Of a stretch of 64,000 nt of DNA, positions 16,831 through 25,763 are shown piece after piece. A model generated the notes under the pieces. The model was not told where the DNA came from. It saw only the letters and a program-made list of their open reading frames with translations, and did not search any database. The translations under genes and the position numbers were made by a program. The DNA is from Ruegeria_C sp041537905 (lineage in GTDB: Bacteria; Pseudomonadota; Alphaproteobacteria; Rhodobacterales; Rhodobacteraceae), in assembly GCF_041537905.1 (NCBI RefSeq), contig NZ_JBGRUO010000009.1, positions 1-64,000 of the forward strand, read 5' to 3'. Numbering within the stretch: the first letter of the stretch is position 1; every line of letters starts with the position of its first letter.

Positions 16831-18204
16831 GTGTCCCGGTCACGTCCGTCAAGGTGGTGTAATTTGTCGGATGGCCTGAGGTCATGATCAGACGGCTTTG
16901 ATGCTGAGAATGGGGTCGATCTCCTCGTGGTCGATTTGGGCGAAAGCTTCCACCATCATGTAACGGCTGGCGGTCTGCCATTCGTCGTTCTGTTCGAAGA
17001 GCACGGCGCCGATCAGGCGGGTGATCGAGGCTTCGTTCGGGAAGATGCCGACGACATCGGCGCGGCGCTTTACCTCCTTGTTGAGGCGCTCGATCGGGTT
17101 GGTGCTGTGCAGCTTGGTGCGGTGCTGGCGCGGAAAGGCCATGTAAGCCAAAACGTCGTGCTCGCTCTCGTCCATCAACTCGGCCAGCTTGGGCCAGCGA
17201 GGACGGAGCTGGTCGGCCACGCGGCGCCAGGTTTCGCCGGCAGATGCGCGGTCGGGTTGGTCGAAGGCTTGGCGGATCGCGGCAGCGACGACGGTGTGCT
17301 GGCCGCGGGAGACATGCGCGAGGGCATTCCTCATCCAGTGAACGCGGCAGCGCTGCCAGGTGGCCTCAAACACCCGCTCAATCGCGGCTCTGAGGCCGCT
17401 GTGGGCGTCGGAGATCACCAGCTTGGTGCCGTCGAGCCCACGCGCCTTCAATCCTCGCAGGAAGTCCATCCAGAAGGTCTCGGCCTCGGACGGTCCGAGT
17501 CCCAGGCCGATGATCTCGCGGCGTCCGTCGGTGTTGGCGGCCACGGCGATTATGGCCGCCACCGAGACGATCCGGCCACCCTGGCGCACCTTGAGGTAGG
17601 TCGCGTCGAGCCAGACATAGGGCCATTCGCCGGTGAGTGGGCGGTTGAGGAATTCGTTCACCCGCTCGTCGATATCCTTGCATAGCTTGGATACGGTGCT
17701 CTTCGAGATGCCGCTCAGGCCCATGGCCTGCGCCAGTTCATCGACACGGCGCGTGGAGACGCCGCCGATCCATGCTTCTTGAATGACGGCGACAAGGGCC
17801 TTCTCAGAAGTCTTGCGCGGTTCGAGAAAGCCAGGGAAGTAACTGCCCTGCCGGAGCTTGGGCACCTTCAAATTCAAAGTGCCCAAGCGGGTATCGAGCG
17901 CGCTCTCTCGATACCCGTTTCGCCAAGTCGCGCGTTCGGCACTACGTTCGTGCTTGCTGGCACCGATCAGTCCGTCAACGTCAGCCTCCAGAATCAGCTG
18001 CAAGACGGCTTCAGCGACAGAGCGTAGAAAGTCGCCGCCGTCCTGCTTGGCCAGAAGCTTGGAAAGGTCCATGGTTGGTTTGGTCATCGGGGTCCTCGCG
18101 TGGTTCGTGGTTGAAGTCGTAAAACTCCACCCGACCATACACCTCGATGGCCACCCGGCATTACACCGTTGAAGGCATGGAAATTACACCACGTGCTCGG
18201 ACAC
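16831..18204 (-). mobile_element. IS256-family insertion sequence
   Basis: The element contains one transposase gene. The left end reads gtgtcccggtcacg and leads to ggtggtgtaattt; the right end read in reverse starts GTGTCCGAGCACGTGGTGTA and continues ATTT. The two ends share GTGTCC and GTGGTGTAATTT with an 8-9 bp length difference between the blocks. I see no target duplication. Confidence 0.75.
16888..18087 (-). CDS. IS256-family transposase
   Basis: A 399-aa mutator-type transposase, starting at MTKPTMDLSKLLAKQ (18087). The DDE residues are visible: Asp in WLDATYLKVR, Asp in VISDAHSGL, and Glu in NPIERLNKEVKRR; the family C/H region RCRVHWMRNALAH is present. The frame is unbroken, so the element may still be active. 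Confidence 0.93.
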   Translation of the reverse strand: MTKPTMDLSKLLAKQDGGDFLRSVAEAVLQLILEADVDGLIGASKHERSAERATWRNGYRESALDTRLGTLNLKVPKLRQGSYFPGFLEPRKTSEKALVAVIQEAWIGGVSTRRVDELAQAMGLSGISKSTVSKLCKDIDERVNEFLNRPLTGEWPYVWLDATYLKVRQGGRIVSVAAIIAVAANTDGRREIIGLGLGPSEAETFWMDFLRGLKARGLDGTKLVISDAHSGLRAAIERVFEATWQRCRVHWMRNALAHVSRGQHTVVAAAIRQAFDQPDRASAGETWRRVADQLRPRWPKLAELMDESEHDVLAYMAFPRQHRTKLHSTNPIERLNKEVKRRADVVGIFPNEASITRLIGAVLFEQNDEWQTASRYMMVEAFAQIDHEEIDPILSIKAV

Positions 18205-18411
18205 TAACGTGATCAGTGCGGTCATATGTAAGGCCTCATTTTGTGACGCTGATGCGCCTCCGGCCGGTATGGATTGAGCGGGTCGGGTCCCTATCAAAGT
18301 CAAGAGCGCGAAGCTCGGTGTTGCACTCGGGTTCTCCCATCCTCTCATTGCCGATTTCTTACTCCCTAAGTCTCTCCAGACTCACACACACCGTAGATCC
18401 GGGTTAAGCGA

Positions 18412-19392
18412 TCAAGTTGCTGCCGGAATTCGGTAGTTCTGTTTCCGAGTGACCGTGGCCCAGATCATGCGTGCCATTTTGTTGGCTAGCGCCACGGCCG
18501 CCACCAGGCTAGATTTGCGTGCGAGCAGCCTTGCGATCCAAGGGTTTGCATCATCACCCTTTCGGAATTCCCATCGGATCACAGCCATTGCGCCGCTTAT
18601 GAGCAACTTTCGGATGTCGCGTTGCCCCATTTTGGAGACCTTACCCAACCGCTCTTTGCCGCCCGTCGAGTGTTGCTTTGGTACAAGTCCAAGCCAGGCC
18701 GCAAAATCACGACCGCGTCTGAAGCTATCCAGTGATGGCGCGAAAGCTTCTATCGCCGCTGCCGTAGTAGGGCCGACGCCTGGAACAGTTCTCATGTAAG
18801 CTGTCTTCTCATCAGCGGCGGTGACCTTTCGCAAGGTCCGGTCCAGAACGGCGATCCGGGCGGTCAATGTTTCGACCATGTCGATGTAATCGTGGGCCAG
18901 TTGCCGCTCAAGTTCGGGAAGTTCCGTTTCAGGAGCATCAATGACTGCGGTCAGCTTTTTGAGCTGCGTGATGCCTTGAGGTGCAACAACGCCGAATTCT
19001 GTCAAATGACCCCGTAGTGCATTGATCAGTTGCGTGCCTTGCCGAACCAGAATGTCACGCGAGCGATATACCATGGCTTGTGCTTGCTGCGCCAGAGGTT
19101 TTACTGAAACAAATCGCATCGTCGGACGTGAAGCCGCCTCGGCGTCGGCTGTGTCATTCTTGTGTCGCTTCATGTATTGCTTGGCATAAACAGGTGGAAC
19201 CAGCCGCACCTCATGACCAAACTCCGCAATCAACTGACCCCAATGATGGGCGCTACCACAGGCCTCCATCGCAAAAATGCAGCGTGTGTGGCGTTCCATA
19301 TAGCGACTGAACTGAGCCCGAGACAGCTTCTTGCGCAACACAACCGATCCATCTCTGGTAGCCCCGGGCAAATGAAAAACGCGCTTGGCCAA
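18412..19392 (-). pseudogene. IS110-family transposase with interrupted N-terminus
   Basis: The frame covers most of an IS110 transposase. The RuvC-like DEDD domain has lost its first Asp, and the C-terminal Transposase_20 helix-hairpin region reads VPGVGPTTAAAIEAF, DFAAWLGLVPKQHSTGGKER. Upstream on the minus strand the expected start DDVTLIGVD is found, but a 39-base insertion including a TGA separates it from LAKRVFHL. The first catalytic Asp is therefore cut off and the enzyme should be dead. The insertion contains a perfect hairpin (19400-19418). Confidence 0.85.
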
Positions 19393-19399
19393 CCTCTCA

Positions 19400-19418
19400 T
19401 TGATCGCTATGCGATCAA
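19400..19418. repeat. Hairpin inside the IS110 transposase gene
   Basis: TTGATCGC-TAT-GCGATCAA: perfect 8-bp arms with a 3-nt loop. It forms the core of the 39-bp in-frame insertion that breaks the IS110 transposase after its GVD motif. Confidence 0.7.
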
Positions 19419-19598
19419 CTGCCGGTCAGTGATCGACCCCAATTAGTGTAACATCGTCTATGGATAACCTCCTCGTTGCTTTGTGATACTTCACCACTCT
19501 GGCACATTGCGATGCCTTAGAGCGGGGGTATCCACTCCATCACAATCCTCCCGTGGTTTGCGTATCAAAGCCGCCTCTCCTCGCGGGCGGCTCTGAGA

Positions 19599-20255
19599 TC
19601 AGGCAAAGATCTCGGCTACTTTGGTGGCGACAGCCCTGCCGAGATCGCGGTTATTTTCGGGCGTGAAGTGAATGCCATCTACTCCATCGGTCGAAATGAA
19701 GTCACTCGCGTTCAGGAAATGAACCTTCATGAAATCGGCCAGATCGCCATAGAGCTTGCCCAACTCGCTCGACTTTTCGGCCCCGCCGCCAAAGAGCGAC
19801 TGAAAGTAGGGATTCGGCATTGGTGTCAGCGGGGGCGGAGCCATGATTAAGACCTGCGGCGCAGGGTAGGTGGTGCCAACGCCGCCCGTCGATCCCAGGA
19901 CCTGCCCGACCAGCTTGGTCATACCGGCCGAAATATCGAAGGCGGGCCGGTGGAAATAGGCCTTGGTGTCGTTCGTCCCCAGCATGATGATGACCAGATC
20001 CAGTGGGAATTGGCTGGCCAGAGCCGCTGGCAGGTAGGCACTGCCATCCAGTCTTGGGTCGATTGGATCGTCGAGGTTCGTTGTGCGTGCGCTCAGGCCT
20101 TCTTCGACGATCTCATACCCGTCGCCCAGCTCGTTCTGCAGCACACCGGTCCACCGGATATCCTTGGCATACCGCGTTGTTGGAACGCCTTCCACGACGG
20201 GTATCCAGCCCCAGGTTAAGGAGTCGCCAAAGCACATGATACGTTTCTGGGTCAT
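19599..20255 (-). CDS. SGNH/GDSL-family hydrolase
   Basis: A 218-aa SGNH esterase. Block I is CFGDSLTWG (nucleophile Ser12), block III is IMLGTNDTK, and block V DGIHFTPENN carries the Asp/His pair; the block II Gly falls in LSART. No signal peptide is seen, so it is probably cytoplasmic. Such enzymes remove acyl groups from sugars or act as arylesterases. It is the last gene of the ABC sugar transporter cluster, 18 bases after a permease gene. A second SGNH gene lies at 25110-25763 on the other strand. Confidence 0.88.
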   Translation of the reverse strand: MTQKRIMCFGDSLTWGWIPVVEGVPTTRYAKDIRWTGVLQNELGDGYEIVEEGLSARTTNLDDPIDPRLDGSAYLPAALASQFPLDLVIIMLGTNDTKAYFHRPAFDISAGMTKLVGQVLGSTGGVGTTYPAPQVLIMAPPPLTPMPNPYFQSLFGGGAEKSSELGKLYGDLADFMKVHFLNASDFISTDGVDGIHFTPENNRDLGRAVATKVAEIFA

Positions 20256-20273
20256 CTAAGTCCTCCGCTCGAA

Positions 20274-21212
20274 TTACGATTTTCCGGTGTTCAGGCCGTA
20301 AAAGATCGCGGCCAAAAGAATGATTGCGCCTCGGGCAATTTGCTTGCCCGGCTCGGGCACGCCAAAGCTGGTCATAACGACAAACAAAAGCGCAAAGCAC
20401 AAAACGCCAAAGAACGGTCCCCAGGTTCCGCCGTCGCCACGCCCGAAGACAACGCCGCCCAGAATGGTTGCGGCCACTGCGTCGATTGGCATCTCCAGCC
20501 CCAGGCGCAGACTGCCCACAGCCACCGAGGATGACTGAACAATCGCCGCGCAGGCCGCCAGAAAGCCCGCCAGCACGTGGCACAGCATGACCGTGCGCGC
20601 GACCGGCACGCCCGAGAAATGCGCCGCGGTGGGGTTTTCCCCGATCGATGCAACGAAGCGGCCAAAGACAAACCGCGACATGAAGACAGAGACAACAACC
20701 GTGAATGTCACCCACAGGATCACCGGGGCCGGAATGGGGCCCATCCTGATGTTGTAGGCTTCGTTCATGATCTTAGGCATGTTGCCCGGGGGCTTGCCGC
20801 TGGCTAGAAATTGGACAAAGCCCATCAGGATGACCGTTACCGCCAATGTTGCAATCACCGCCGACACGCGCCGGTAAGCAACAAGATAGCCATTGAACAG
20901 GCCAATCGCGATGCCGATGGCCAGCGCCAGCAGGAGTGTTGGTGCAAGTGGAAGGTCGCCCAGTATTCCCGACGAAATCATGTAATTGACCAGCAACAGA
21001 ACCCCGGCGCCCGACAGGTCAATGGATCGCACGCGCATCACGAGCATCTGGCCCAAGACAAGGATGCCCAGCGGGGCGACCTGTCGCACAAATACGCCTA
21101 GGACGTTGATGTTCATAAGCTGAGGCTTGGTGATCCAAAGCGTTGCAAGAAGCGCGGCAAAAACGAAATAGGCGGGCGGCACGCGGAGGATGCGGGAAAC
21201 TGCTGTCGTCAT
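20274..21212 (-). CDS. Sugar ABC transporter permease (RbsC-type)
   Basis: A 312-aa inner-membrane permease of the BPD_transp_2 family used by ribose/galactose-type importers. Landmarks are the Asp-Leu-Ser-Gly-Ala motif (RSIDLSGAGVLLL), the coupling stretch SGVPVARTVMLCHVLAGFLA and the AATILGG motif. It pairs with the second permease (21216-22187), from which only 3 bases separate it. Confidence 0.9.
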   Translation of the reverse strand: MTTAVSRILRVPPAYFVFAALLATLWITKPQLMNINVLGVFVRQVAPLGILVLGQMLVMRVRSIDLSGAGVLLLVNYMISSGILGDLPLAPTLLLALAIGIAIGLFNGYLVAYRRVSAVIATLAVTVILMGFVQFLASGKPPGNMPKIMNEAYNIRMGPIPAPVILWVTFTVVVSVFMSRFVFGRFVASIGENPTAAHFSGVPVARTVMLCHVLAGFLAACAAIVQSSSVAVGSLRLGLEMPIDAVAATILGGVVFGRGDGGTWGPFFGVLCFALLFVVMTSFGVPEPGKQIARGAIILLAAIFYGLNTGKS

Positions 21213-21215
21213 TGG

Positions 21216-22187
21216 TCAGAGCCCCATTTTCTTGCGGGACTGTAGTGCCACGACCAAAAGCAGGATAACGCCCTTGATCGCCCCTTGCAGGAAGGCGGAC
21301 AGATTTGCGAGATTCATGCCATTGGCCAGCAGGGCCATCAGCAGCGCGCCGAAAATCGTCCCGTGCAGGCTGCCGATGCCACCGGACAACTGGGTGCCAC
21401 CGATCGCAACTGCGGTTACCGAGTCCAATGCGAATTGCGAACCAACACCGGGATCACCCGATGCAATCCGGCCTGCAATGAAGAAACCGGCCAGCGCGGC
21501 GAAAAGCGCGCTCAGCACATAGGCGAGGATGATGTTGCGCTGATCCGATAGTCCGAAGTTATGCGCGGCGTCATCCTGACCGGAAGAAACCCCGCCGCCG
21601 ATTGCAAAAAGGTGTAGTCCGAACCGCGATCCGTGCAGCAGACGCCACGATATGCCGACCACGACAATGGCCCAGATGACCACTGCGGGTACGCCAAACA
21701 GCGATCCCGTCACCAACGTCACCACGATGTCGGGGACCGATCCGCCCGCAACTGGGCGCAATAGCTGTGCGATCCCGACCACCACGAATTGCATGGAAAG
21801 GGTCGCGATGATGGGGTGGACATTCAGCTTCACTATGGCAACGCCATTTATTGCACCAACCAGAGCTGCGGCCAGAAAGGCAAGGGGAATCAGGACAAGC
21901 GGGGACCCATCCAGCGCCAGAATGGCAGTGGTCATGCTCATCACAGATCCCACGGATAGGTCCATCCCCGCCAGCACAATGACGATCATCTGCCCGATCG
22001 CGACAATGATCAAAGGCATGGCCTGCGCAAGCAGGTTGGAGGCGTTCTGGGAGGTCGCAAAATCGGGCGCGGAGAACGCCAGCACAGAGGCAAACACACC
22101 GAAGATAATCAGAGGAACGTACCAGTTCCCCTGTCTGGAGTTCTTGCCGATCAGGCGGCTTGCAAACGAAGTTCTGTTGTTCATCAC
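21216..22187 (-). CDS. Sugar ABC transporter permease (RbsC-type)
   Basis: A 323-aa partner permease of the same family, with the more canonical motif VLAGMDLSVGSVMSMTTAIL, ANGVAIVKLNVHPIIATL-like helices and AIGGTQLSGGIGSL. Two different permeases suggest a heterodimeric channel. It starts 8 bases after the stop of the ATPase gene. Confidence 0.9.
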   Translation of the reverse strand: MMNNRTSFASRLIGKNSRQGNWYVPLIIFGVFASVLAFSAPDFATSQNASNLLAQAMPLIIVAIGQMIVIVLAGMDLSVGSVMSMTTAILALDGSPLVLIPLAFLAAALVGAINGVAIVKLNVHPIIATLSMQFVVVGIAQLLRPVAGGSVPDIVVTLVTGSLFGVPAVVIWAIVVVGISWRLLHGSRFGLHLFAIGGGVSSGQDDAAHNFGLSDQRNIILAYVLSALFAALAGFFIAGRIASGDPGVGSQFALDSVTAVAIGGTQLSGGIGSLHGTIFGALLMALLANGMNLANLSAFLQGAIKGVILLLVVALQSRKKMGL

Positions 22188-22195
22188 CGGGCCTT

Positions 22196-23689
22196 CTAGG
22201 TATTCAATGCGGCATCTAGGATGGCATGTTCGGTTGCGTCCTTGCCGGCCATTTCGACGGCGATGGCCTTATCATGTACGACCAGCAGACGATCACAGAG
22301 CCCGATCAGTTCCACCGTTTCACGGGATAGGACCAGGATCGCTTTGCCTGAGTCAGCCAGCTTGCGCAGCAGCGCATAGATTTCCGCCTTGGCACCGATA
22401 TCGACACCGCGCGTCGGTTCTTCGATCACCAGCACGTTCATGTCAGCGGCCAGATACCGGCCCAAAAGAACCTTTTGCTGGTTCCCGCCGGACAGAGACG
22501 CGACAGGGGCAGAGGCGCTTGTCGCCTTGACCTTCAGCTTCTCCATCGTCTCGGCCACCAGCTTTCTGAGTTTGAGCGTGACGCTCAGAGCGCTGCGCCC
22601 GGATTGCGCCCCGATGTCGATATTGTCCCTGATCGATAGTCCGAGCAGCAGGCCCTCTTCCTTACGATCTTCTGGCACAAATCCAACACCCAGCGCCTTT
22701 TGCGTCCGGATGCCTTCGTTTTCTGCCAGCGGCAGGGTCGTTGTGTGCGTCCCGATTGTGACGCGCCCGGAGACCGGCGCGTAGTCTCCAAAGAAGGACC
22801 GTACGATTTCCCGTTGCCCTTGGCCTTCGAGCCCCGCGAGGCCCAGAATTTCTCCGGCATGAAGATCAAAGCTTACCGGTGCCGCGTTCTCGGACAGTTT
22901 GAGATCGACGCAGGACATCAGAACCTCAGCCGGATTTTCCCCACGCGCTGGGAAAAGATCGCTCAGCTCGCGGCCAACCATTAGGGCGATGAGCCCTTCG
23001 GGGGTGAGTTCTGCCAACGATCGCGAGGCAACATGCGCACCATCCTTCATCACGGTAACGTCGTCGCAGGTCTCAAAAATCTCTTCCATCCGATGCGAGA
23101 TATAGACGATGGCCTTGCCAGCCTGTTTCAGCCGCGTGATCTGCCGGTTCAGAACCTCGACATCCGCCGCGTTCAAGGCCGCAGTCGGTTCGTCCAGAAC
23201 AAAGACATACGCATCCGCCTTGATGCCATGCGCGATTTCGACGAATTGCCGTTGCGCGATCGACAATTCCGACACCAGTGTCGCCGGATTGAGATCGAGA
23301 CCAAGTTCGGACAGGGCCGATGCGGTCTGCAGCTCCATCTCGTCTCGATCAAGGACACCAAACCGGTTCACGATCTCACGCCCAAGAAACATGTTTTCCG
23401 CAATTGTCAGGTTGGGCAGCAGCGACAGTTCCTGAAAAACCGTCGAGACACCGGCCTCGAGCGCCTGTTTCGGGTTGCTGAACGTCACAGGGGCGCCGTT
23501 GATCAGCACCTGCCCTTGGTCTGGTATGTGAACGCCCGCGAGCACTTTCATCAGCGTTGATTTCCCGGCACCGTTTTCGCCCATAAGCGCACGGACACGT
23601 CCGGCGGGGAGCGAGATGCTCACATCGTTCACAGCGATGTTCGCGCCAAAGGCTTTGGTGATGCCTTTCATTTCAACGACGTTTGTCAT
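22196..23689 (-). CDS. Sugar ABC transporter ATP-binding protein (RbsA/MglA-type)
   Basis: A 497-aa protein with two tandem ABC domains. Domain 1 has Walker A GENGAGKSTLMKVL, signature ELSIAQRQFVEIA and Walker B VFVLDEPTAALN. Domain 2 has the degenerate Walker A usual for this family (LAGLEGQGQREIV), signature LSGGNQQKVLLGRYL and Walker B VLVIEEPTRGVDIG. Both signature loops fit carbohydrate uptake class 2 importers. It follows the binding-protein gene after a hairpin. Confidence 0.93.
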   Translation of the reverse strand: MTNVVEMKGITKAFGANIAVNDVSISLPAGRVRALMGENGAGKSTLMKVLAGVHIPDQGQVLINGAPVTFSNPKQALEAGVSTVFQELSLLPNLTIAENMFLGREIVNRFGVLDRDEMELQTASALSELGLDLNPATLVSELSIAQRQFVEIAHGIKADAYVFVLDEPTAALNAADVEVLNRQITRLKQAGKAIVYISHRMEEIFETCDDVTVMKDGAHVASRSLAELTPEGLIALMVGRELSDLFPARGENPAEVLMSCVDLKLSENAAPVSFDLHAGEILGLAGLEGQGQREIVRSFFGDYAPVSGRVTIGTHTTTLPLAENEGIRTQKALGVGFVPEDRKEEGLLLGLSIRDNIDIGAQSGRSALSVTLKLRKLVAETMEKLKVKATSASAPVASLSGGNQQKVLLGRYLAADMNVLVIEEPTRGVDIGAKAEIYALLRKLADSGKAILVLSRETVELIGLCDRLLVVHDKAIAVEMAGKDATEHAILDAALNT

Positions 23690-23721
23690 GCTCGGGAACT
23701 CACGCAGAAAGGACCTAAAAG

Positions 23722-23748
23722 GCTTCCGCGGGACGCGCCCGCGGAAGC
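23722..23748 (-). terminator. Attenuator-like hairpin after the binding-protein gene
   Basis: A perfect 11-bp stem (GCTTCCGCGGG with CCCGCGGAAGC) and 5-nt loop. In the direction of transcription a CTTTT stretch follows. It sits between the binding-protein stop and the ATPase start, so it probably lowers read-through and protects the upstream mRNA. Confidence 0.6.
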
Positions 23749-23767
23749 AAGTCTGACGGGGAGTGCG

Positions 23768-24841
23768 TCAGTTGCCGTAAAGCTCTTGCAGCTTTTCTTC
23801 CGGCAGTTCTGTCGGCCACCACACATTGGCGGAAAGGTCAGACCGATAGAATTGTTTAGCCTTCTCTACATCCCAGCCTTCGGGCTCATAGATGTAGTGC
23901 TTGTGCAGCTCTTTGCCTTCCAGCAGCGCGACGGCTGCGCGCACACCAGCTGCGGCCTGCGAGGGGCTGTATTCGGCGACGATGGAAGGGTAACCCGTTT
24001 CAATCCACTGCCCGAAGAACCCATTGTTGCCTTCACCCGTAATCGGCGGGATGTCGGCGCCGAACTGCACCAGCACATCGACACAGGCACGTGTCATGTC
24101 GGCACCAGACGACCAGATGCCATCAACCTGCGGATCGTTGAGATAGAAGGTTTCGCAGAGCTTTTTACCAAGATCGTAGACCCAGCTACCGTGATCTTCC
24201 TGCGTGATCTCGATATTGGTGCCCTCAAGCGCCTGCACTAGGCCGTTGTAACGGTTGATGTCTTCGGGATGAGAGGGCAGGCCGCGTAGCACCCAGATTT
24301 TGCCCTCACCGCCCAGCTGGTCTACCAGAAAATCGCCCATGACACGGCCGAAATTCTCGGCACCACCCTGGATATCCACGGTGAAGTTCTGGTTCTCGGT
24401 CCGGCCGGTGTGAACCACCACAGGGATACCCGCATCAATGGCCTTTTGAATGCCCGTATCCGCAGAAGTGGACGTCACCGGCATCACGATCAGAACGTCG
24501 GGATCTTGCGCCAGCAGATCTTCGATATCCGCAACCTGTTTGGCTTGGTCGAAATTCGCGTCCAGCATGATAAAATCCGCGATCCGGTCGTCGCCATCGG
24601 CGATGCCCTGCGCCTCATGTGCGGTCTGGACGGTCCAGGTGTTCGCATTGACACCAAAATGGCTCATCGCGATTTTCCACGGACCTTCCTTTTGGAAGGT
24701 TCCCGCCTCGACGGTGCTGTTCCCCTCGGGGCGCGGCTCAACGCCATCCATCAGATTCACTTCGTCCGCCCATGATGGGCTTACGAATACGACAGCGACC
24801 AGAGCCGCAGCCGCAACTGTTGAGCTGAAACGTGTGATCAT
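23768..24841 (-). CDS. Periplasmic sugar-binding protein
   Basis: A 357-aa type I periplasmic binding protein. The start MITRFSSTVAAAALVAVVFV (24841) has a strong ribosome site (GGGAGG) and gives a clean signal peptide ending SWA; the frame to 24997 lacks both. The core shows the RbsB-like pattern LAQDPDVLIVMPVTSTSADT, AIDAGIPVVVHTGR and IWSSGADMTRACVDVL. The ligand is unknown, but the pairing with RbsC/RbsA-type genes and SGNH hydrolases suggests a sugar or esterified sugar. It is divergent from the SGNH-ROK gene pair. Confidence 0.9.
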   Translation of the reverse strand: MITRFSSTVAAAALVAVVFVSPSWADEVNLMDGVEPRPEGNSTVEAGTFQKEGPWKIAMSHFGVNANTWTVQTAHEAQGIADGDDRIADFIMLDANFDQAKQVADIEDLLAQDPDVLIVMPVTSTSADTGIQKAIDAGIPVVVHTGRTENQNFTVDIQGGAENFGRVMGDFLVDQLGGEGKIWVLRGLPSHPEDINRYNGLVQALEGTNIEITQEDHGSWVYDLGKKLCETFYLNDPQVDGIWSSGADMTRACVDVLVQFGADIPPITGEGNNGFFGQWIETGYPSIVAEYSPSQAAAGVRAAVALLEGKELHKHYIYEPEGWDVEKAKQFYRSDLSANVWWPTELPEEKLQELYGN

Positions 24842-24998
24842 TTGGTATCCTCCCTTACACATTCCACGAAGACACAGCTCACCGCCGCCCGACACGCATG
24901 GTTTTCGCTTCAGGCTGTTGTGCATCCGGCGATGCAAATCAATGGAATCTGGTCTCCTCTTGCCTTCTATAAACACCGCGATTCCGACGCGCGTCAAT

Positions 24999-25023
24999 AC
25001 TTATTCATACTGAGTGAATAAGT
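24999..25023. promoter_or_regulatory. Perfect palindrome, candidate ROK operator
   Basis: ACTTATTCA-N7-TGAATAAGT: perfect 9-bp arms in the 268-bp gap between the divergent binding-protein gene and the SGNH-ROK genes. AT-rich dyads with TTATT/AATAA halves are usual for NagC/Mlc/XylR-type regulators; assignment to the ROK gene is by position. Confidence 0.6.
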
Positions 25024-25109
25024 CCAAAGCTTGCGCTGACAACATCTAGCTGCCATCTCTATGATCAGAGAGTACTCTGAGCGAAGCGTGAAGAGGGAAA
25101 AATATACAC

Positions 25110-25763
25110 ATGAAAACAGTGCTTTGCTATGGCGACTCCAATACACATGGCCAAGCCCCTGGCGGTACGCCTTTGGATAGATTTGGTCCTGATGAAAGAT
25201 GGCCGGGCGTCCTCAGATCCGCGCTGGGTCCGGATTGGTATGTCATCGAAGAAGGCCTGAGCGGGCGCACAACGGTCCACAACGATCCTATCGAAGGGGA
25301 CCTCAAAAATGGCCGAACATATCTCCGGCCTTGCCTCATGAGTCATGCGCCCATTGATCTGGTTATCCTGATGCTGGGTACCAACGACCTCAAGTCTCGG
25401 TTTGGCCAGCCCGCAACCGAAGTCGCTATGGGCATTGGCTGCCTGGTTCACGACATCAAAGAGCTTGCGCCGGGCCCCATGGGAAGCGTTCCCGAGATAC
25501 TTGTTGTAGCCCCACCACCCATGTTGGATGACATCAAGGAATGGGAGGGGATCTTCGCGGGGGCACAACCAAAAAGTCACCAGCTTGCCCACGAGTTCGA
25601 AGTGATCGCGGATTCGCTGGAAGTTCATTATTTTGACGCCGGTAAAACGGTGCAGGCTGACCCGGCGGACGGGTTTCACCTAAGCGCCGCCGCCCATAAA
25701 TCGCTGGGTCTTGCGCTTGCGCGGGAAGTGCAGATCATCGGTTGGGAGGCAGCAAATGCCTGA
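25110..25763 (+). CDS. SGNH/GDSL-family hydrolase
   Basis: A 217-aa SGNH hydrolase distinct from the one at 19599-20255 but of the same subgroup. It has CYGDSNTHG (Ser10), GLSGRTT, LMLGTNDLK and the Asp/His block DGFHLSAAAH. No signal peptide, so probably cytoplasmic. It is the first gene of a two-gene plus-strand unit and its stop overlaps the start of the ROK regulator by 8 bases. Likely role is de-esterification of an imported sugar derivative. Confidence 0.87.
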   Translation: MKTVLCYGDSNTHGQAPGGTPLDRFGPDERWPGVLRSALGPDWYVIEEGLSGRTTVHNDPIEGDLKNGRTYLRPCLMSHAPIDLVILMLGTNDLKSRFGQPATEVAMGIGCLVHDIKELAPGPMGSVPEILVVAPPPMLDDIKEWEGIFAGAQPKSHQLAHEFEVIADSLEVHYFDAGKTVQADPADGFHLSAAAHKSLGLALAREVQIIGWEAANA

